Under the pieces are notes generated by a model. It was not told the origin of the DNA. It saw only the letters and a program-made list of their open reading frames with translations, and ran no database searches. A stretch of DNA of 64,000 nt, taken from positions 284,286 through 348,285 of the forward strand of contig JAPZTO010000008.1 in assembly GCA_027532775.1 (NCBI GenBank). Direction: 5' to 3'. The stretch comes from Beijerinckiaceae bacterium (GTDB taxonomy: Bacteria > Pseudomonadota > Alphaproteobacteria > Rhizobiales > Beijerinckiaceae). This document shows, piece by piece, positions 43,252 through 52,126 of this stretch (within the stretch, counting starts at the first letter, position 1; each line of letters begins with the position of its first letter). A program made the translations under genes and the position numbers.

Positions 43252-44418
43252 ATGAGCAGACGGAATTTCCTGAAGGCCGGCGCGGTGGCGATGGGCCTCG
43301 CGCTGATGGCGGGCACGGCCCTCGCGCAGGACGCGATCAAGATCGGCCTCATCCTGCCGATGACCGGCCCCTTCACCTCGACCGGCAAGCAGATCGCCGC
43401 CGCGGCCCAGCTCTACATGGCGCAGAAGGGCACGACGGTCGCCGGCAAGAAGGTCGAGCTGATCATCAAGGATGATACCGGTGTTGCCGATGTCACGCGC
43501 CGCATCGCGCAGGAGCTCATCGTCAACGACAAGGTCACGGCGATTGCCGGTTTCGGCCTGACGCCGCTGGCCCTCGCCACGGCGCCGCTGGCCACGCAAT
43601 CCAAGACGCCGATGGTTGTCATGTCGGCCGCGACAGGGATCATCACCGAGCGCTCGCCCTTCATCGTCCGGACCAGCCAGGTCGTGCCGCAGATCGCCGG
43701 CCCGTTCGGCGAATGGGTGGCCAAGCAGGGCATGAAGCGCGTCGTCACGGTGGTGACGGATTACGGCCCGGGGCATGATGTCGAGAAGTGGTTCTCGGAT
43801 GTGTTCAAGGCGAATGGCGGGCAGGTGGAGAATCTCCGCGTGCCGCTGGCCAACCCGGATTTCTCGCCCTTCCTGCAGAAGGTGGCGGATTCCAAGCCGG
43901 ATGCGCTGCTCGTCTTCGTGCCTTCGGGCGTCGGCTCGCAGTTCATGAAGCAGTTCGTCGAGCGTGGTCTCGACAAGAGCGGCATCAAGCTGATCGGCAC
44001 GGGCGACGTGACCGATGACGACATCCTCAACACGATCGGCGATGTCGCGCTCGGCGTGGTGACGGCGCATCACTATTCCGCCGCCCATGACAGCCCGGAG
44101 AACAAGGCCTTCGTCGAGGCCTTCAAGAAGGCCAATAACGGCCTGCGCCCGAATTTCATGGCCGTCAGCGGCTATGATGGCATGCATGCCCTTTATGAAG
44201 GCCTGAAGAAGACCAACGGCGCCGGTGGCGAAGCGCTGGTCGAGGCGATGAAGGGCCTGGCCTGGACGAGCCCGCGCGGGCCGATCTCGATCGACAAGGA
44301 TACCCGCGACATCATCCAGAATGTCTATATCCGCCGGGTCGAGAAGGTCGGCGGCGAGCTCTACAATGTCGAGTTCGCCACCATCCCGAACGTCAAGGAT
44401 CCGTCCAAGGCCAAGTAA
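43252..44418 (+). CDS. livK: Liv-type ABC transporter substrate-binding protein
   Basis: This encodes 388 residues with a Tat signal 'MSRRNFLKAGAVAMGLALM'. The mature protein is a type I periplasmic binding protein of the HAAT family ('IKIGLILPMTGPFTSTGKQI', 'MSAATGIITERSPFIVRTSQ'). The genetic context (dioxygenases and demethylase) suggests an aromatic acid rather than leucine as ligand. It is the first of a complete five-gene importer, 66 bases after the YciI gene, with GGGAGG before the ATG. Tat export of an SBP is unusual but known. Confidence 0.9.
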   Translation: MSRRNFLKAGAVAMGLALMAGTALAQDAIKIGLILPMTGPFTSTGKQIAAAAQLYMAQKGTTVAGKKVELIIKDDTGVADVTRRIAQELIVNDKVTAIAGFGLTPLALATAPLATQSKTPMVVMSAATGIITERSPFIVRTSQVVPQIAGPFGEWVAKQGMKRVVTVVTDYGPGHDVEKWFSDVFKANGGQVENLRVPLANPDFSPFLQKVADSKPDALLVFVPSGVGSQFMKQFVERGLDKSGIKLIGTGDVTDDDILNTIGDVALGVVTAHHYSAAHDSPENKAFVEAFKKANNGLRPNFMAVSGYDGMHALYEGLKKTNGAGGEALVEAMKGLAWTSPRGPISIDKDTRDIIQNVYIRRVEKVGGELYNVEFATIPNVKDPSKAK

Positions 44419-44487
44419 GCCGGACCTGATCTTACCGGCCGGGCGCTAAATCAGGCGCCCGGTCCCTTTGCTCCCGGGGGATCTCGC

Positions 44488-45342
44488 GTGCTGACCATTC
44501 TTTTTGACGGCATTGCCTATGGCATGGTGCTGTTCGTGCTGGCCTGCGGCCTCTCGATCACGCTTGGCCTGATGAACTTCGTCAATCTGGCGCATGGTGT
44601 CTTTGCCATGGTCGGGGGCTATGTCACCGCGATCCTGATGAACCGGCTCGGCGTGCCGTTCCTCGCCACGCTGCCTTTCGCGTTTCTTGTTCCGGCCGCA
44701 CTCGGGCTCGTCCTGGAGCGGACGCTCTACCAGCAGCTCTACAACCGCAGCCATCTCGACCAGGTGCTGTTCACGATCGGGCTGGTCTTCATGGCCATCG
44801 CAGCGGTGGATTACGTGATGGGCTCGCAGCCGCAGCTGATCCAGCTTCCGTCCTGGCTGCGCGGCCGGGTCGATGTGTTCGGCGTGCAGATCGGCCTCTA
44901 TCGCAGCTTCATCATCGTGGTCTGCGGGGTGCTGGTCGTCGCGCTGCAATTCGTTCTGGCCAAGACGCGGTTCGGCGCGCAGCTCCGGGCGGCGGTGGAT
45001 GATGCCCGCGTGGCGCGCGGGCTCGGCATCAACACTTCGCTCGTCTTCGCCGCGACCTTCGCCGCCGGCTCGGGCCTTGCTGGCCTCGGCGGGGCGCTGG
45101 GCGCGGAAATCCTCGGCCTCGACCCGACCTTCCCGTTGAAATTCCTGATCTATTTCATGATCGTCGTGACGGTTGGCGGCACGAGCAGCCTGACGGGCCC
45201 GTTCTTCGCCTCGCTGCTGCTCGGCATCGCCGATGTGGCCGGGAAATATTACGTGCCGAGCTTCGGCGCCTTCGTGATCTACACCGTGATGATCGTGGTG
45301 CTGGTCTTCCGCCCGCAAGGGCTGTTCGTCAAAGCCCGATAG
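44488..45342 (+). CDS. livH: Liv-type ABC permease 1
   Basis: This encodes 284 residues, eight or so membrane helices of the LivH family ('LFDGIAYGMVLFVLACGLSI', 'NFVNLAHGVFAM', 'AARGLGINT' near 'DARVARGLGIN'). The start is GTG with GGGGG upstream. It is the second gene of the importer, with livM 13 bases downstream. Confidence 0.93.
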   Translation: MLTILFDGIAYGMVLFVLACGLSITLGLMNFVNLAHGVFAMVGGYVTAILMNRLGVPFLATLPFAFLVPAALGLVLERTLYQQLYNRSHLDQVLFTIGLVFMAIAAVDYVMGSQPQLIQLPSWLRGRVDVFGVQIGLYRSFIIVVCGVLVVALQFVLAKTRFGAQLRAAVDDARVARGLGINTSLVFAATFAAGSGLAGLGGALGAEILGLDPTFPLKFLIYFMIVVTVGGTSSLTGPFFASLLLGIADVAGKYYVPSFGAFVIYTVMIVVLVFRPQGLFVKAR

Positions 45343-45355
45343 GCGGAACCGAGCC

Positions 45356-46378
45356 ATGCAAGGGACACCGACCGATATCGCGACGCGCCATCTCGCCGAG
45401 ACGAGCCGCTGGAAGCCGATGGAATTCGTGTTCTGGCTGGTTGCGTTCGGCGCGATCTGGCTGCTGCCGAGCCATCACCTGATCCTCAACGAGATCCTCA
45501 TCACGGCCCTGTTCGCGATGTCGCTCGACCTGATCCTCGGCTATGCCGGGATCGCCTCGCTCGGGCATGCCGCGTTTTTCGGCTTCGGCGCCTATTTCGC
45601 CGGGATCTTCGCCATCCGGGTGATCGGCGACCCGCTGACCGGGCTGGTCCTGGCTACCTTGGCCTCCGGTGCGCTGGGCTTCATCACCAGCTTCCTCGTC
45701 CTGCGCGGAGTGGATCTCGCCCGACTGATGGTGACGCTCGGCGTCGCGCTCGTCCTTGGCGAGATCGCCAACAAGATGACCTGGCTGACCGGCGGGGCTG
45801 ATGGCCTGCAGGGCGTGATGATGGGCCCGGTGCTGGGCCTGTTCGAGTTCGACCTCTATGGCCGCACGGCCTATGTCTATTCGCTGGTCGTCACCTTCCT
45901 GCTGTTCCTGATGGCGCGGCGGATCGTCGTCTCGCCCTTTGGCCTCTCGCTGCGGACGATCCGCGACAACCCGCTCCGGGCGCGCGCCATCGGCATTCCC
46001 GTCAACCGGCGGTTGATCGCAGTCTACACGCTGGCGGCGGCCTATGCCGGGGCGGCGGGTGCGCTGCTGGCGCAGACGACGCAATTCGTCTCGCTTGACG
46101 TGATCGCGCTGCATCGCTCGGCCGATGTGCTGCTGATGCTTGTGATCGGCGGCACGGGCTATCTCTATGGCGGCTTTGCCGGCGCGATCGTGTTCAAGGT
46201 CCTGCAGGAGGTGATCTCGAACTGGACGCCGCAATACTGGACCTTCTGGATCGGCCTCATCCTCGTCATTCTCGTGCTGATCGGGCGCGAGCGCATGAAT
46301 CACCGGGCCGCCGTGCTCTGGGCCCGCCTGCGCGGCAAGCCCGAGCCGCGGCCGCGCACGATTGTCGGGGGGCATTGA
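45356..46378 (+). CDS. livM: Liv-type ABC permease 2
   Basis: This encodes 340 residues, LivM family, with 9-10 membrane helices ('MSLDLILGYAGIASLGHAAF', 'RTIRDNPLRARAIGIPVNRR'). The C-terminal end is basic. The ATPase gene livG begins 2 bases after the stop, so the genes are translationally coupled. Confidence 0.93.
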   Translation: MQGTPTDIATRHLAETSRWKPMEFVFWLVAFGAIWLLPSHHLILNEILITALFAMSLDLILGYAGIASLGHAAFFGFGAYFAGIFAIRVIGDPLTGLVLATLASGALGFITSFLVLRGVDLARLMVTLGVALVLGEIANKMTWLTGGADGLQGVMMGPVLGLFEFDLYGRTAYVYSLVVTFLLFLMARRIVVSPFGLSLRTIRDNPLRARAIGIPVNRRLIAVYTLAAAYAGAAGALLAQTTQFVSLDVIALHRSADVLLMLVIGGTGYLYGGFAGAIVFKVLQEVISNWTPQYWTFWIGLILVILVLIGRERMNHRAAVLWARLRGKPEPRPRTIVGGH

Positions 46379-46379
46379 G

Positions 46380-47132
46380 ATGAGCGCCGCGCTCGAGACT
46401 GTCGGCCTGCAGAAGCGCTTCGGCGGCATTGTCGCGACCGATGATGTCACCTTCCGCCTCGAGCCGGGCGCCCGTCATGCCCTGATCGGGCCGAATGGTG
46501 CCGGCAAGACCACCTTCGTCAACCTGCTGACCGGAGTGCTCCAGCCGAGCGCGGGGACGATCCGCCTGCATGGCGAGGATATTTCCGCCATGGCGCCGGA
46601 GCGGCGCGTCAAGCGCGGGCTGGTGCGCACCTTCCAGATCAACCAGCTCTTCGCCGGCATGACGCCGCTGGAGACCCTCGGCGTCGCGGTGTCGGAGCGG
46701 ATGGGCCATGGCTATGAATTCTGGCGGCCGGCCGGCTCGAAATCGGCAGTGATCGACGAGATCGTCGAGATCGCCACCCGGTTCAAGCTGGTCGATGTGC
46801 TCGAGGAGCGGACGGCAAGCCTGCCCTATGGCAAGCAGCGCCTGCTGGAAATCGCGCTGGCCTTTGCCTGCCAGCCGCGCGTGCTGCTGCTGGACGAGCC
46901 GGCCGCCGGCGTGCCGGAGGCCGAGCGGCATGACCTGCTGGCCACCGTCGCGGCCCTGCCGCGCGATGTCTCCGTCCTGCTGATCGAGCATGACATGGAC
47001 CTCGTCTTCTCCTTCGCCGAGCGCATTTCGGTGCTGGTCAACGGCGCGCTCTTTACCGAGGGCACGGTGTCGGAAATCGCCAATGATCCGCGCGTCCGCG
47101 CCGTCTATCTCGGGGAGAGCCTCGATGGCTGA
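46380..47132 (+). CDS. livG: Liv-type ABC ATPase 1
   Basis: This encodes 250 residues. Walker A is 'GPNGAGKTT', the signature loop is a variant 'LPYGKQR' (LivG-type), and Walker B is 'VLLLDEP'. It powers the importer with LivF. The last 8 bases overlap the livF start. Confidence 0.94.
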   Translation: MSAALETVGLQKRFGGIVATDDVTFRLEPGARHALIGPNGAGKTTFVNLLTGVLQPSAGTIRLHGEDISAMAPERRVKRGLVRTFQINQLFAGMTPLETLGVAVSERMGHGYEFWRPAGSKSAVIDEIVEIATRFKLVDVLEERTASLPYGKQRLLEIALAFACQPRVLLLDEPAAGVPEAERHDLLATVAALPRDVSVLLIEHDMDLVFSFAERISVLVNGALFTEGTVSEIANDPRVRAVYLGESLDG

Positions 47133-47859
47133 GCCGCTTCTCCAGCTCGCGCAGCTTTCCGCCGGCTATGGCCTGGCGCGGGTGATCAACGATGTCAGCC
47201 TGACGCTGGAAGCGGGCCGCTCGCTGGCCGTGCTCGGCCGCAACGGTACCGGCAAGACGACGCTTCTGAACACGATCATCGGCGCGACGCGGCATCTCGG
47301 CGGGACGATCCGCTTCGAGGGGCGCGATATCTCGCGGCTCCGTTCCGACCTTCGGGCGCGCGGCGGCATCGGCTGGGTGCCGCAAGAGCGGAACATCTTC
47401 AAGTCGCTGACCGTGGAGGAAAATCTCTCCGCCGTGGCGCAGCCGGGTGCCTGGGATATCGAGGCGGTCTATCGCCTGTTCCCCCGGCTCAAGGAGCGGC
47501 GCGGCAATATGGGCAACCAGCTTTCCGGCGGCGAGCAGCAGATGCTGGCCGTGGCGCGGGCGCTGGTGCTCAACCCGCGCCTTATCCTCCTCGACGAGCC
47601 GACCGAAGGCCTCGCGCCGATCATCATCGAGGAATTGCTGGCCGCGCTGAAGCGCATCACCCGCGACGAGGGTCTCTCGGCGATCATCGTCGAGCAGCAT
47701 GCCCAGAAGATCCTCGGCGTGACGGACGAGGCCATCATCCTCGACCGTGGCGCCATCGTGCACCAATCCTCGAGCGCCAGCCTGATCGCCGATCCGGCCC
47801 CGCTCGAAACCCATCTCGGCGTCACCGGCAAGAAGGCCGGTGCGCGCGCCCATTCCTGA
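47125..47859 (+). CDS. livF: Liv-type ABC ATPase 2
   Basis: This encodes 244 residues. Walker A is 'GRNGTGKTT', the ABC signature 'LSGGEQQ', and Walker B 'LILLDEP', with 'PTEGLAP' typical of LivF. It completes a five-component importer, with the methyltransferase gene starting 18 bases downstream in the same transcript. Confidence 0.95.
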   Translation: MAEPLLQLAQLSAGYGLARVINDVSLTLEAGRSLAVLGRNGTGKTTLLNTIIGATRHLGGTIRFEGRDISRLRSDLRARGGIGWVPQERNIFKSLTVEENLSAVAQPGAWDIEAVYRLFPRLKERRGNMGNQLSGGEQQMLAVARALVLNPRLILLDEPTEGLAPIIIEELLAALKRITRDEGLSAIIVEQHAQKILGVTDEAIILDRGAIVHQSSSASLIADPAPLETHLGVTGKKAGARAHS

Positions 47860-47877
47860 ACGATTCCGGAGGATATC

Positions 47878-48981
47878 ATGACTGCCAGACCGCCTTTCCG
47901 CGCCGACCAGGTCGGTTCCCTGCTGCGCCCGGCCGCGCTGAAGAAAGCCCGCGAGGAGCGCGCCGCCGGCACGCTGAGCGCCGAGGGGCTGAAGGCGATC
48001 GAGGATCGCGAGATCAAGGCGCTGATCGCCAAGCAGGAGGCGGTGGGCCTGAAGGGCGTGACCGACGGCGAGTTCCGCCGCGCCTACTGGCATTTCGACT
48101 TCCTCGAGCAGCTCGACGGCGTCACCTCGGTCGAGGCGGATTCCGGCATGAACTTCAAGGGCGGGGTCGGGATTGCGAAGGCCCTGCGCATCACCGGCAA
48201 GGTCGGGTTTTCCGGCCATCCGATGGTCGAGCATTTCACCTTCCTCAAGGCGAATGCCCGCGCGACCCCGAAAATGACCATTCCCGGCCCGTCCATGCTG
48301 CATTATCGCGGCGGCCGGAAGATGATGAATCCGGGCATCTATGCCGATATGGACGCGTTCTATGCCGATGTCGGCGCGGCCTATGGCAATGCGGTCGGCG
48401 CCTTCTATGATGCCGGCTGCCGCTACCTGCAGCTCGACGACATCTCCTTCGCCTATCTCTGCGACCCCAACCAGCGCGAGATGCTGCGCCAGCGCGGCGA
48501 TGACCCGGAAAAGCAGCCGGACATCTATGCCGGCATGGTCCGCAAGGCGCTGGAGAACAAGCCGGCCGACCTCGCCATCACCATGCATCTCTGCCGCGGC
48601 AATTTCCGCTCGACCTTCATTGCCTCCGGCGGCTACGAGCCGGTGGCCGAGGTGCTGTTCAACGCGATGCCGGTGGATGGCTATTTCATGGAATGGGACA
48701 GCGACCGCGCCGGTGGCTTCGAGCCGTTGCGCTTCCTGCCCAAGGGCAAGCATGTGGTGCTCGGCCTCGTCACCTCGAAGACCGGCGTGCTGGAAGCGAA
48801 GGACGATATCCGCCGCCGCATCGACGAGGCGTCGAAATTCGTCTCGCTGGACCAGCTCTGCCTTTCGCCGCAATGCGGCTTCGCCTCGACCGAGGAAGGC
48901 AACACGCTGGCCGAGGACGAGCAGTGGAAGAAGCTCGAGATGATCGTCGAGCTGGCCGCCGAGGTCTGGAAGGACGCGTAA
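47878..48981 (+). CDS. MetE C-terminal-like cobalamin-independent methyltransferase
   Basis: This encodes 367 residues, the stand-alone catalytic (C-terminal) half of cobalamin-independent methionine synthase. Zinc ligands are visible as H237 and C239 in 'MHLCRGN' and C333 in 'SPQCGF', and the start has 'RADQVGSLLRP'. These short homologues (YxjG/YxjH-like) use varied methyl donors or thiols. As the last gene of the Liv operon beside vanAB-like genes, it may handle methyl groups from methoxylated aromatics, for instance by alkyl transfer to a thiol. That role is inference. Confidence 0.85.
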   Translation: MTARPPFRADQVGSLLRPAALKKAREERAAGTLSAEGLKAIEDREIKALIAKQEAVGLKGVTDGEFRRAYWHFDFLEQLDGVTSVEADSGMNFKGGVGIAKALRITGKVGFSGHPMVEHFTFLKANARATPKMTIPGPSMLHYRGGRKMMNPGIYADMDAFYADVGAAYGNAVGAFYDAGCRYLQLDDISFAYLCDPNQREMLRQRGDDPEKQPDIYAGMVRKALENKPADLAITMHLCRGNFRSTFIASGGYEPVAEVLFNAMPVDGYFMEWDSDRAGGFEPLRFLPKGKHVVLGLVTSKTGVLEAKDDIRRRIDEASKFVSLDQLCLSPQCGFASTEEGNTLAEDEQWKKLEMIVELAAEVWKDA

Positions 48982-48992
48982 GGGGCTGAATT

Positions 48993-49169
48993 GCCCCTCA
49001 CCCTGCCTCGGGCTTCACCCTCGGCTTCCCTCTCCCCGCAAGCGGGGCGAGGGGAGCGCACTGCCGCTTTCGCCGGGACATCGAACCGCTCATCCGGTTA
49101 TCCAGCGAGCCTCCCGCCTCTCCCCGCCGGGGAGAGGCCGACGGCGCATCGCGCCGGCGTGTGAGGGGC
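48993..49169. repeat. 177-bp palindromic intergenic element
   Basis: It is bounded by GCCCCTCAC (48993-49001) and GTGAGGGGC (49161-49169), with internal GC-rich hairpins such as CTCTCCCCGC..GCGGGGCGAGGG and GCCTCTCCCC..GGGGAGAGGC. This resembles the palindromic non-coding repeats of rhizobial genomes. It separates two convergent genes and may serve as a terminator for both. Confidence 0.65.
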
Positions 49170-49170
49170 C

Positions 49171-50148
49171 TTACACCGCGTCGGGCCGGTAATCCGTATC
49201 GAGGGTGAGGGTGCCGGTGGCACGCGAGACGCAGGCGCAGAGCTTCCGGCTTTCCTGCTTCTCGTGATCGGAGAAAAATACGTCGCGATGGTCGATCGCG
49301 CCGTCGAGAGCGAGGATATCCATCGCGCAGAGGCCGCATTCGCCCTTGCGGCAATCATGGATGACGTCGATCCCCGCCTCTTCCAGCGTATCGAGCAGGG
49401 TGCGGTTGCGCAGCACGACCAATTCCAGATTGTGCCGGGGCAGGCGGACGGTGAAATCCTCGGCGGCGTGATGGCCTGACGTGCCGAAGGTCTCCCAGCG
49501 GAGATCGGCTGTCGGCCTTCCGGCGGCAGCCCAGGCGCGGCGGGCATCTTCCAGCATCGGCATCGGGCCGCAAAGCGCGCAGAGCGCATCCGTCCCGAGA
49601 GTCGCAAAGGCAGCGGCGAAATCGATCCGCTGGCCGGTTTCCGAGACGAAGATTTCCAGATCCTCGCCGAGCATAGCCTGCAGCAGCTCCAGATAGGCGA
49701 GGTCCTCGCGCTTGCGGGCCGCATAGAGCAGCCGCACGCGGCTCCCCCGGCGGCGCAGCAGGCTGGCCATGCCGAAAAGCGGCGTGATGCCGATGCCCCC
49801 GGCAACGAGCAGGTATTCGTTGCGGCCGAATTCGAGCTCGAACGCGCTTTTCGGTTCGGTGATGGTGAGCCGGGCGCCGGGCGCGAGGCTCCAGAGATAG
49901 GCCGAGCCGCCGCGGCTGTCCGGCCGGCGCTTTACCGCGATGCGGTAATGGCCGTCGCCGGGCTCGCCGACCAGTGAATAGGAGCGCGTTTCGGGCAGGT
50001 CGCCGATGGTCAGGGCAAGATCGATATGGGCGCCGGGCAGGAAGCTCCGGCAGCCGGCGGCCGGCACGATGCGGAATTCGCGGATATCCGCCGTGAGATC
50101 ATTCACGGCGCGCAGGGTGGCCTCCTGCCAGGTGACGGCGTAGCGCAT
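49171..50148 (-). CDS. vanB: oxygenase reductase component (VanB-like)
   Basis: This encodes 325 residues, a phthalate-dioxygenase-reductase-type fusion: flavin domain ('RSYSLVGEP' at about 56-64), NAD domain ('VAGGIGITPLFGM') and a C-terminal plant-type [2Fe-2S] ferredoxin with 'CRKGECGLC' plus a fourth Cys in 'SRKLCACVS'. It passes electrons from NAD(P)H to a Rieske oxygenase. AGGAGAGC precedes the ATG. It is the third gene of the vanA-vanR-vanB order, 11 bases after the regulator. Confidence 0.9.
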   Translation of the reverse strand: MRYAVTWQEATLRAVNDLTADIREFRIVPAAGCRSFLPGAHIDLALTIGDLPETRSYSLVGEPGDGHYRIAVKRRPDSRGGSAYLWSLAPGARLTITEPKSAFELEFGRNEYLLVAGGIGITPLFGMASLLRRRGSRVRLLYAARKREDLAYLELLQAMLGEDLEIFVSETGQRIDFAAAFATLGTDALCALCGPMPMLEDARRAWAAAGRPTADLRWETFGTSGHHAAEDFTVRLPRHNLELVVLRNRTLLDTLEEAGIDVIHDCRKGECGLCAMDILALDGAIDHRDVFFSDHEKQESRKLCACVSRATGTLTLDTDYRPDAV

Positions 50149-50159
50149 GCTGGCTCTCC

Positions 50160-50948
50160 TCAGACCGGCCGCAGCCGGATCAGCGCGCCGCCGGGCACCT
50201 GTGCCATGGCCTGGCGCGAGCGGGCAGCGTTTGCGAGATTGCGGCTGGCGAGGCGGGAATGTTCGCGCATCAGCGCCTCGGCGCGGGCGCCCTCGCGCTG
50301 GAGGATCGCTTCGACGACGGCATGGTGCTGGTCCTGCGCGAGGGTGAGGATGCGCCGGGCCTCTGCCGTCTGGGCCTGGGCCATCACGAAGGCGCTGGGC
50401 GAGGCGAAGGGCAGGGCCATGACGCGCTCGATCTGGCGCTCGACCACGCGGCTCCCGGCAAGGCCGATGATCTCGCGGTGCCATTCGGCGTTGAGCGCGA
50501 TGTAGCGCTCGAAGACATCCGGCCCCGTAAGCGGGCCGGCGACCACTTCGTCCAGCCGGGCGAGCAGGTCCTGCAGGGTGTGGGCAGCCAGTGCGCTGAT
50601 GCCCCTTTCGGCCGCGAGGCGGGCGGCGAGGCCTTCCAGCGTGCCGCGCATCTCGATCGAATCGCGCACATCCTGTTCGCTGAAGGCGCGGGCGGCGAAA
50701 CCACCGGAGGGGATCGGCTCGACAAGCCCTTCCTCGGCCAGCAGCGTCAGCGCCGCACGGACCGGCGTGCGCGAGACACCGATCCGCTCGACAATCGCCA
50801 GTTCGGACAGGCGTGCGCCCGGGGCGATCTCGCCGGAGAGGAGCAGTTCGCGCAGGGCCAGCTGGGCGCGGACGCTCTGCGAAGTGCCGCGATCCTCACG
50901 TGGGCGGGATGTCTCGGCGGTGGCTTCGGGGATCGCGGATCCGGCCAT
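50160..50948 (-). CDS. GntR/FCD regulator inside the van-like operon (VanR-like)
   Basis: This encodes 262 residues: winged helix about 25-90 ('RIGVSRTPVRAALTLLAEEG') and an FCD helical domain about 100-235 ('DSIEMRGTLEGLAARLAAER', 'AEWHREIIGLAGSRVVERQI'). VanR-type GntR proteins repress vanAB until vanillate binds. It lies 4 bases after the vanA-like stop, between the two structural genes, so it is co-regulated with them. Its likely target is the set of GTATAC palindromes upstream of vanA. Confidence 0.88.
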   Translation of the reverse strand: MAGSAIPEATAETSRPREDRGTSQSVRAQLALRELLLSGEIAPGARLSELAIVERIGVSRTPVRAALTLLAEEGLVEPIPSGGFAARAFSEQDVRDSIEMRGTLEGLAARLAAERGISALAAHTLQDLLARLDEVVAGPLTGPDVFERYIALNAEWHREIIGLAGSRVVERQIERVMALPFASPSAFVMAQAQTAEARRILTLAQDQHHAVVEAILQREGARAEALMREHSRLASRNLANAARSRQAMAQVPGGALIRLRPV

Positions 50949-50952
50949 GGGC

Positions 50953-51996
50953 TTACTCCGCCGCCTGCGGCACAGGCTGTTCCGCTCCGATCATCCGGTC
51001 GATCAGCCGACGGGCCCACATCGAACCGGAATCGATGTTGAGATTATAGAAGATCCGGCCCGGGTTCTCGTCGATCGCCTGCTGCTGCGCCTCGAGAATG
51101 GCCTCGTCCTCGCGGAAGATGCTGCTGACCCCCTCGCAGAGCTGGGTCGTCAGCGCCTGGTCATGCCGGCGGTAATTCCGGGCGAAGGCCCAGAAATAGT
51201 GGCAGGTCTTGTCGGTTTCCGGGGTGATGGTGTTCAGCACCATGCCGTTGACGCCCTGGCTCCGGTCACCCTCGGGCGCGCCGGTGCCGGTGGGGGCGAC
51301 GCCGACATCGATCACGATGGTCGAGGGCGCCTCGAACCGGATGATCTGCCAGCGATCCACATTGCCGGGCTTGCCGAGCTGGCCGCGCCAGAAGGGCGGT
51401 GGCTCGATATCGACCATCCAGCGGGTCACGGTGGCGGTCCTGTCGCCATGGGTGGTGACGAAGGGCGCCTCGGCCACGGCGGCATTGCCGATCGAGGTGC
51501 CGTGCACGAAGGTCTCGTGGGTCAGGTCCATCAGATTGTCGATCACGAGGCGATAATCGCAGCGGGCATGGATCAGCTTGCCATCGCCTTCCCAGTCCGG
51601 ATCCTTGTTCCAGTGCATGTCCGGCACCTTGGCCGGGTCGGCCAAGGCAGGGTCGCCCGGCCAGATCCAGAGGAAGCGATGCTTCTCGACGATCGGGTAG
51701 GACCGGACGCAGGCGCTGGGATTGATGGTTTCCTGCGAGGGCATGAATGTGCAGCGACCCTGCGGGTTGAAGACAAGGCCGTGATAGGGGCACACCACCT
51801 CGTCGCCGTGCAGATGCCCGCGCGAAAGCGGAACCAGCCGGTGCCAGCAGGCATCGGCAAGGGCCACCGGCTCGCCGGCCTCGGTGCGATAGAGGACGAT
51901 CTTCTTGCCGCAGATGGTCCGGGGCAGAAGGGCGCGCTTCACCTCGACATCCCAGGCGGCGGCATACCACGCGTTCAAGGGGAATAGGGTGGTCAT
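50953..51996 (-). CDS. vanA: Rieske oxygenase, vanillate O-demethylase-type (VanA-like)
   Basis: This encodes 347 residues. The Rieske [2Fe-2S] ligands are C50, H52, C69 and H72 ('ACWHRLVPLSRG', 'CPYHGLVF'). The non-haem iron site is D157, H160, H165 ('MDLTHETFVHG'). The length and 'FPLNAWYAAAWDVEV' start match VanA-type monooxygenases, which cleave aryl methyl ethers to phenol plus formaldehyde. The substrate (vanillate or another methoxybenzoate) is not proven. It is the first gene of the operon, with GGGAGCG before the ATG. Confidence 0.9.
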   Translation of the reverse strand: MTTLFPLNAWYAAAWDVEVKRALLPRTICGKKIVLYRTEAGEPVALADACWHRLVPLSRGHLHGDEVVCPYHGLVFNPQGRCTFMPSQETINPSACVRSYPIVEKHRFLWIWPGDPALADPAKVPDMHWNKDPDWEGDGKLIHARCDYRLVIDNLMDLTHETFVHGTSIGNAAVAEAPFVTTHGDRTATVTRWMVDIEPPPFWRGQLGKPGNVDRWQIIRFEAPSTIVIDVGVAPTGTGAPEGDRSQGVNGMVLNTITPETDKTCHYFWAFARNYRRHDQALTTQLCEGVSSIFREDEAILEAQQQAIDENPGRIFYNLNIDSGSMWARRLIDRMIGAEQPVPQAAE

Positions 51997-52015
51997 TGCG
52001 CGCTCCCTGTGTTCA

Positions 52016-52099
52016 TTCTGTATACAGAAAAACATAGAACAGGCGAGAAAATCCAGCAATAGGCCGTATACGAACAATTTATCTGGACTGATGTATACA
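52016..52099. promoter_or_regulatory. three GTATAC palindromes upstream of the van-like operon
   Basis: TTCTGTATACAGAA (52016-52029) is a perfect 14-base palindrome. CGTATACG (52065-52072) and TGTATACA (52092-52099) are further palindromes with the same GTATAC centre, 46 and 27 bases apart. GntR/FCD regulators bind such sites, so the internal vanR-like regulator is the obvious candidate. The region also separates vanA from the HxlR gene downstream. Confidence 0.7.
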
Positions 52100-52126
52100 G
52101 CCTTGCGCAGTGGAGTGCGTCTGGCC

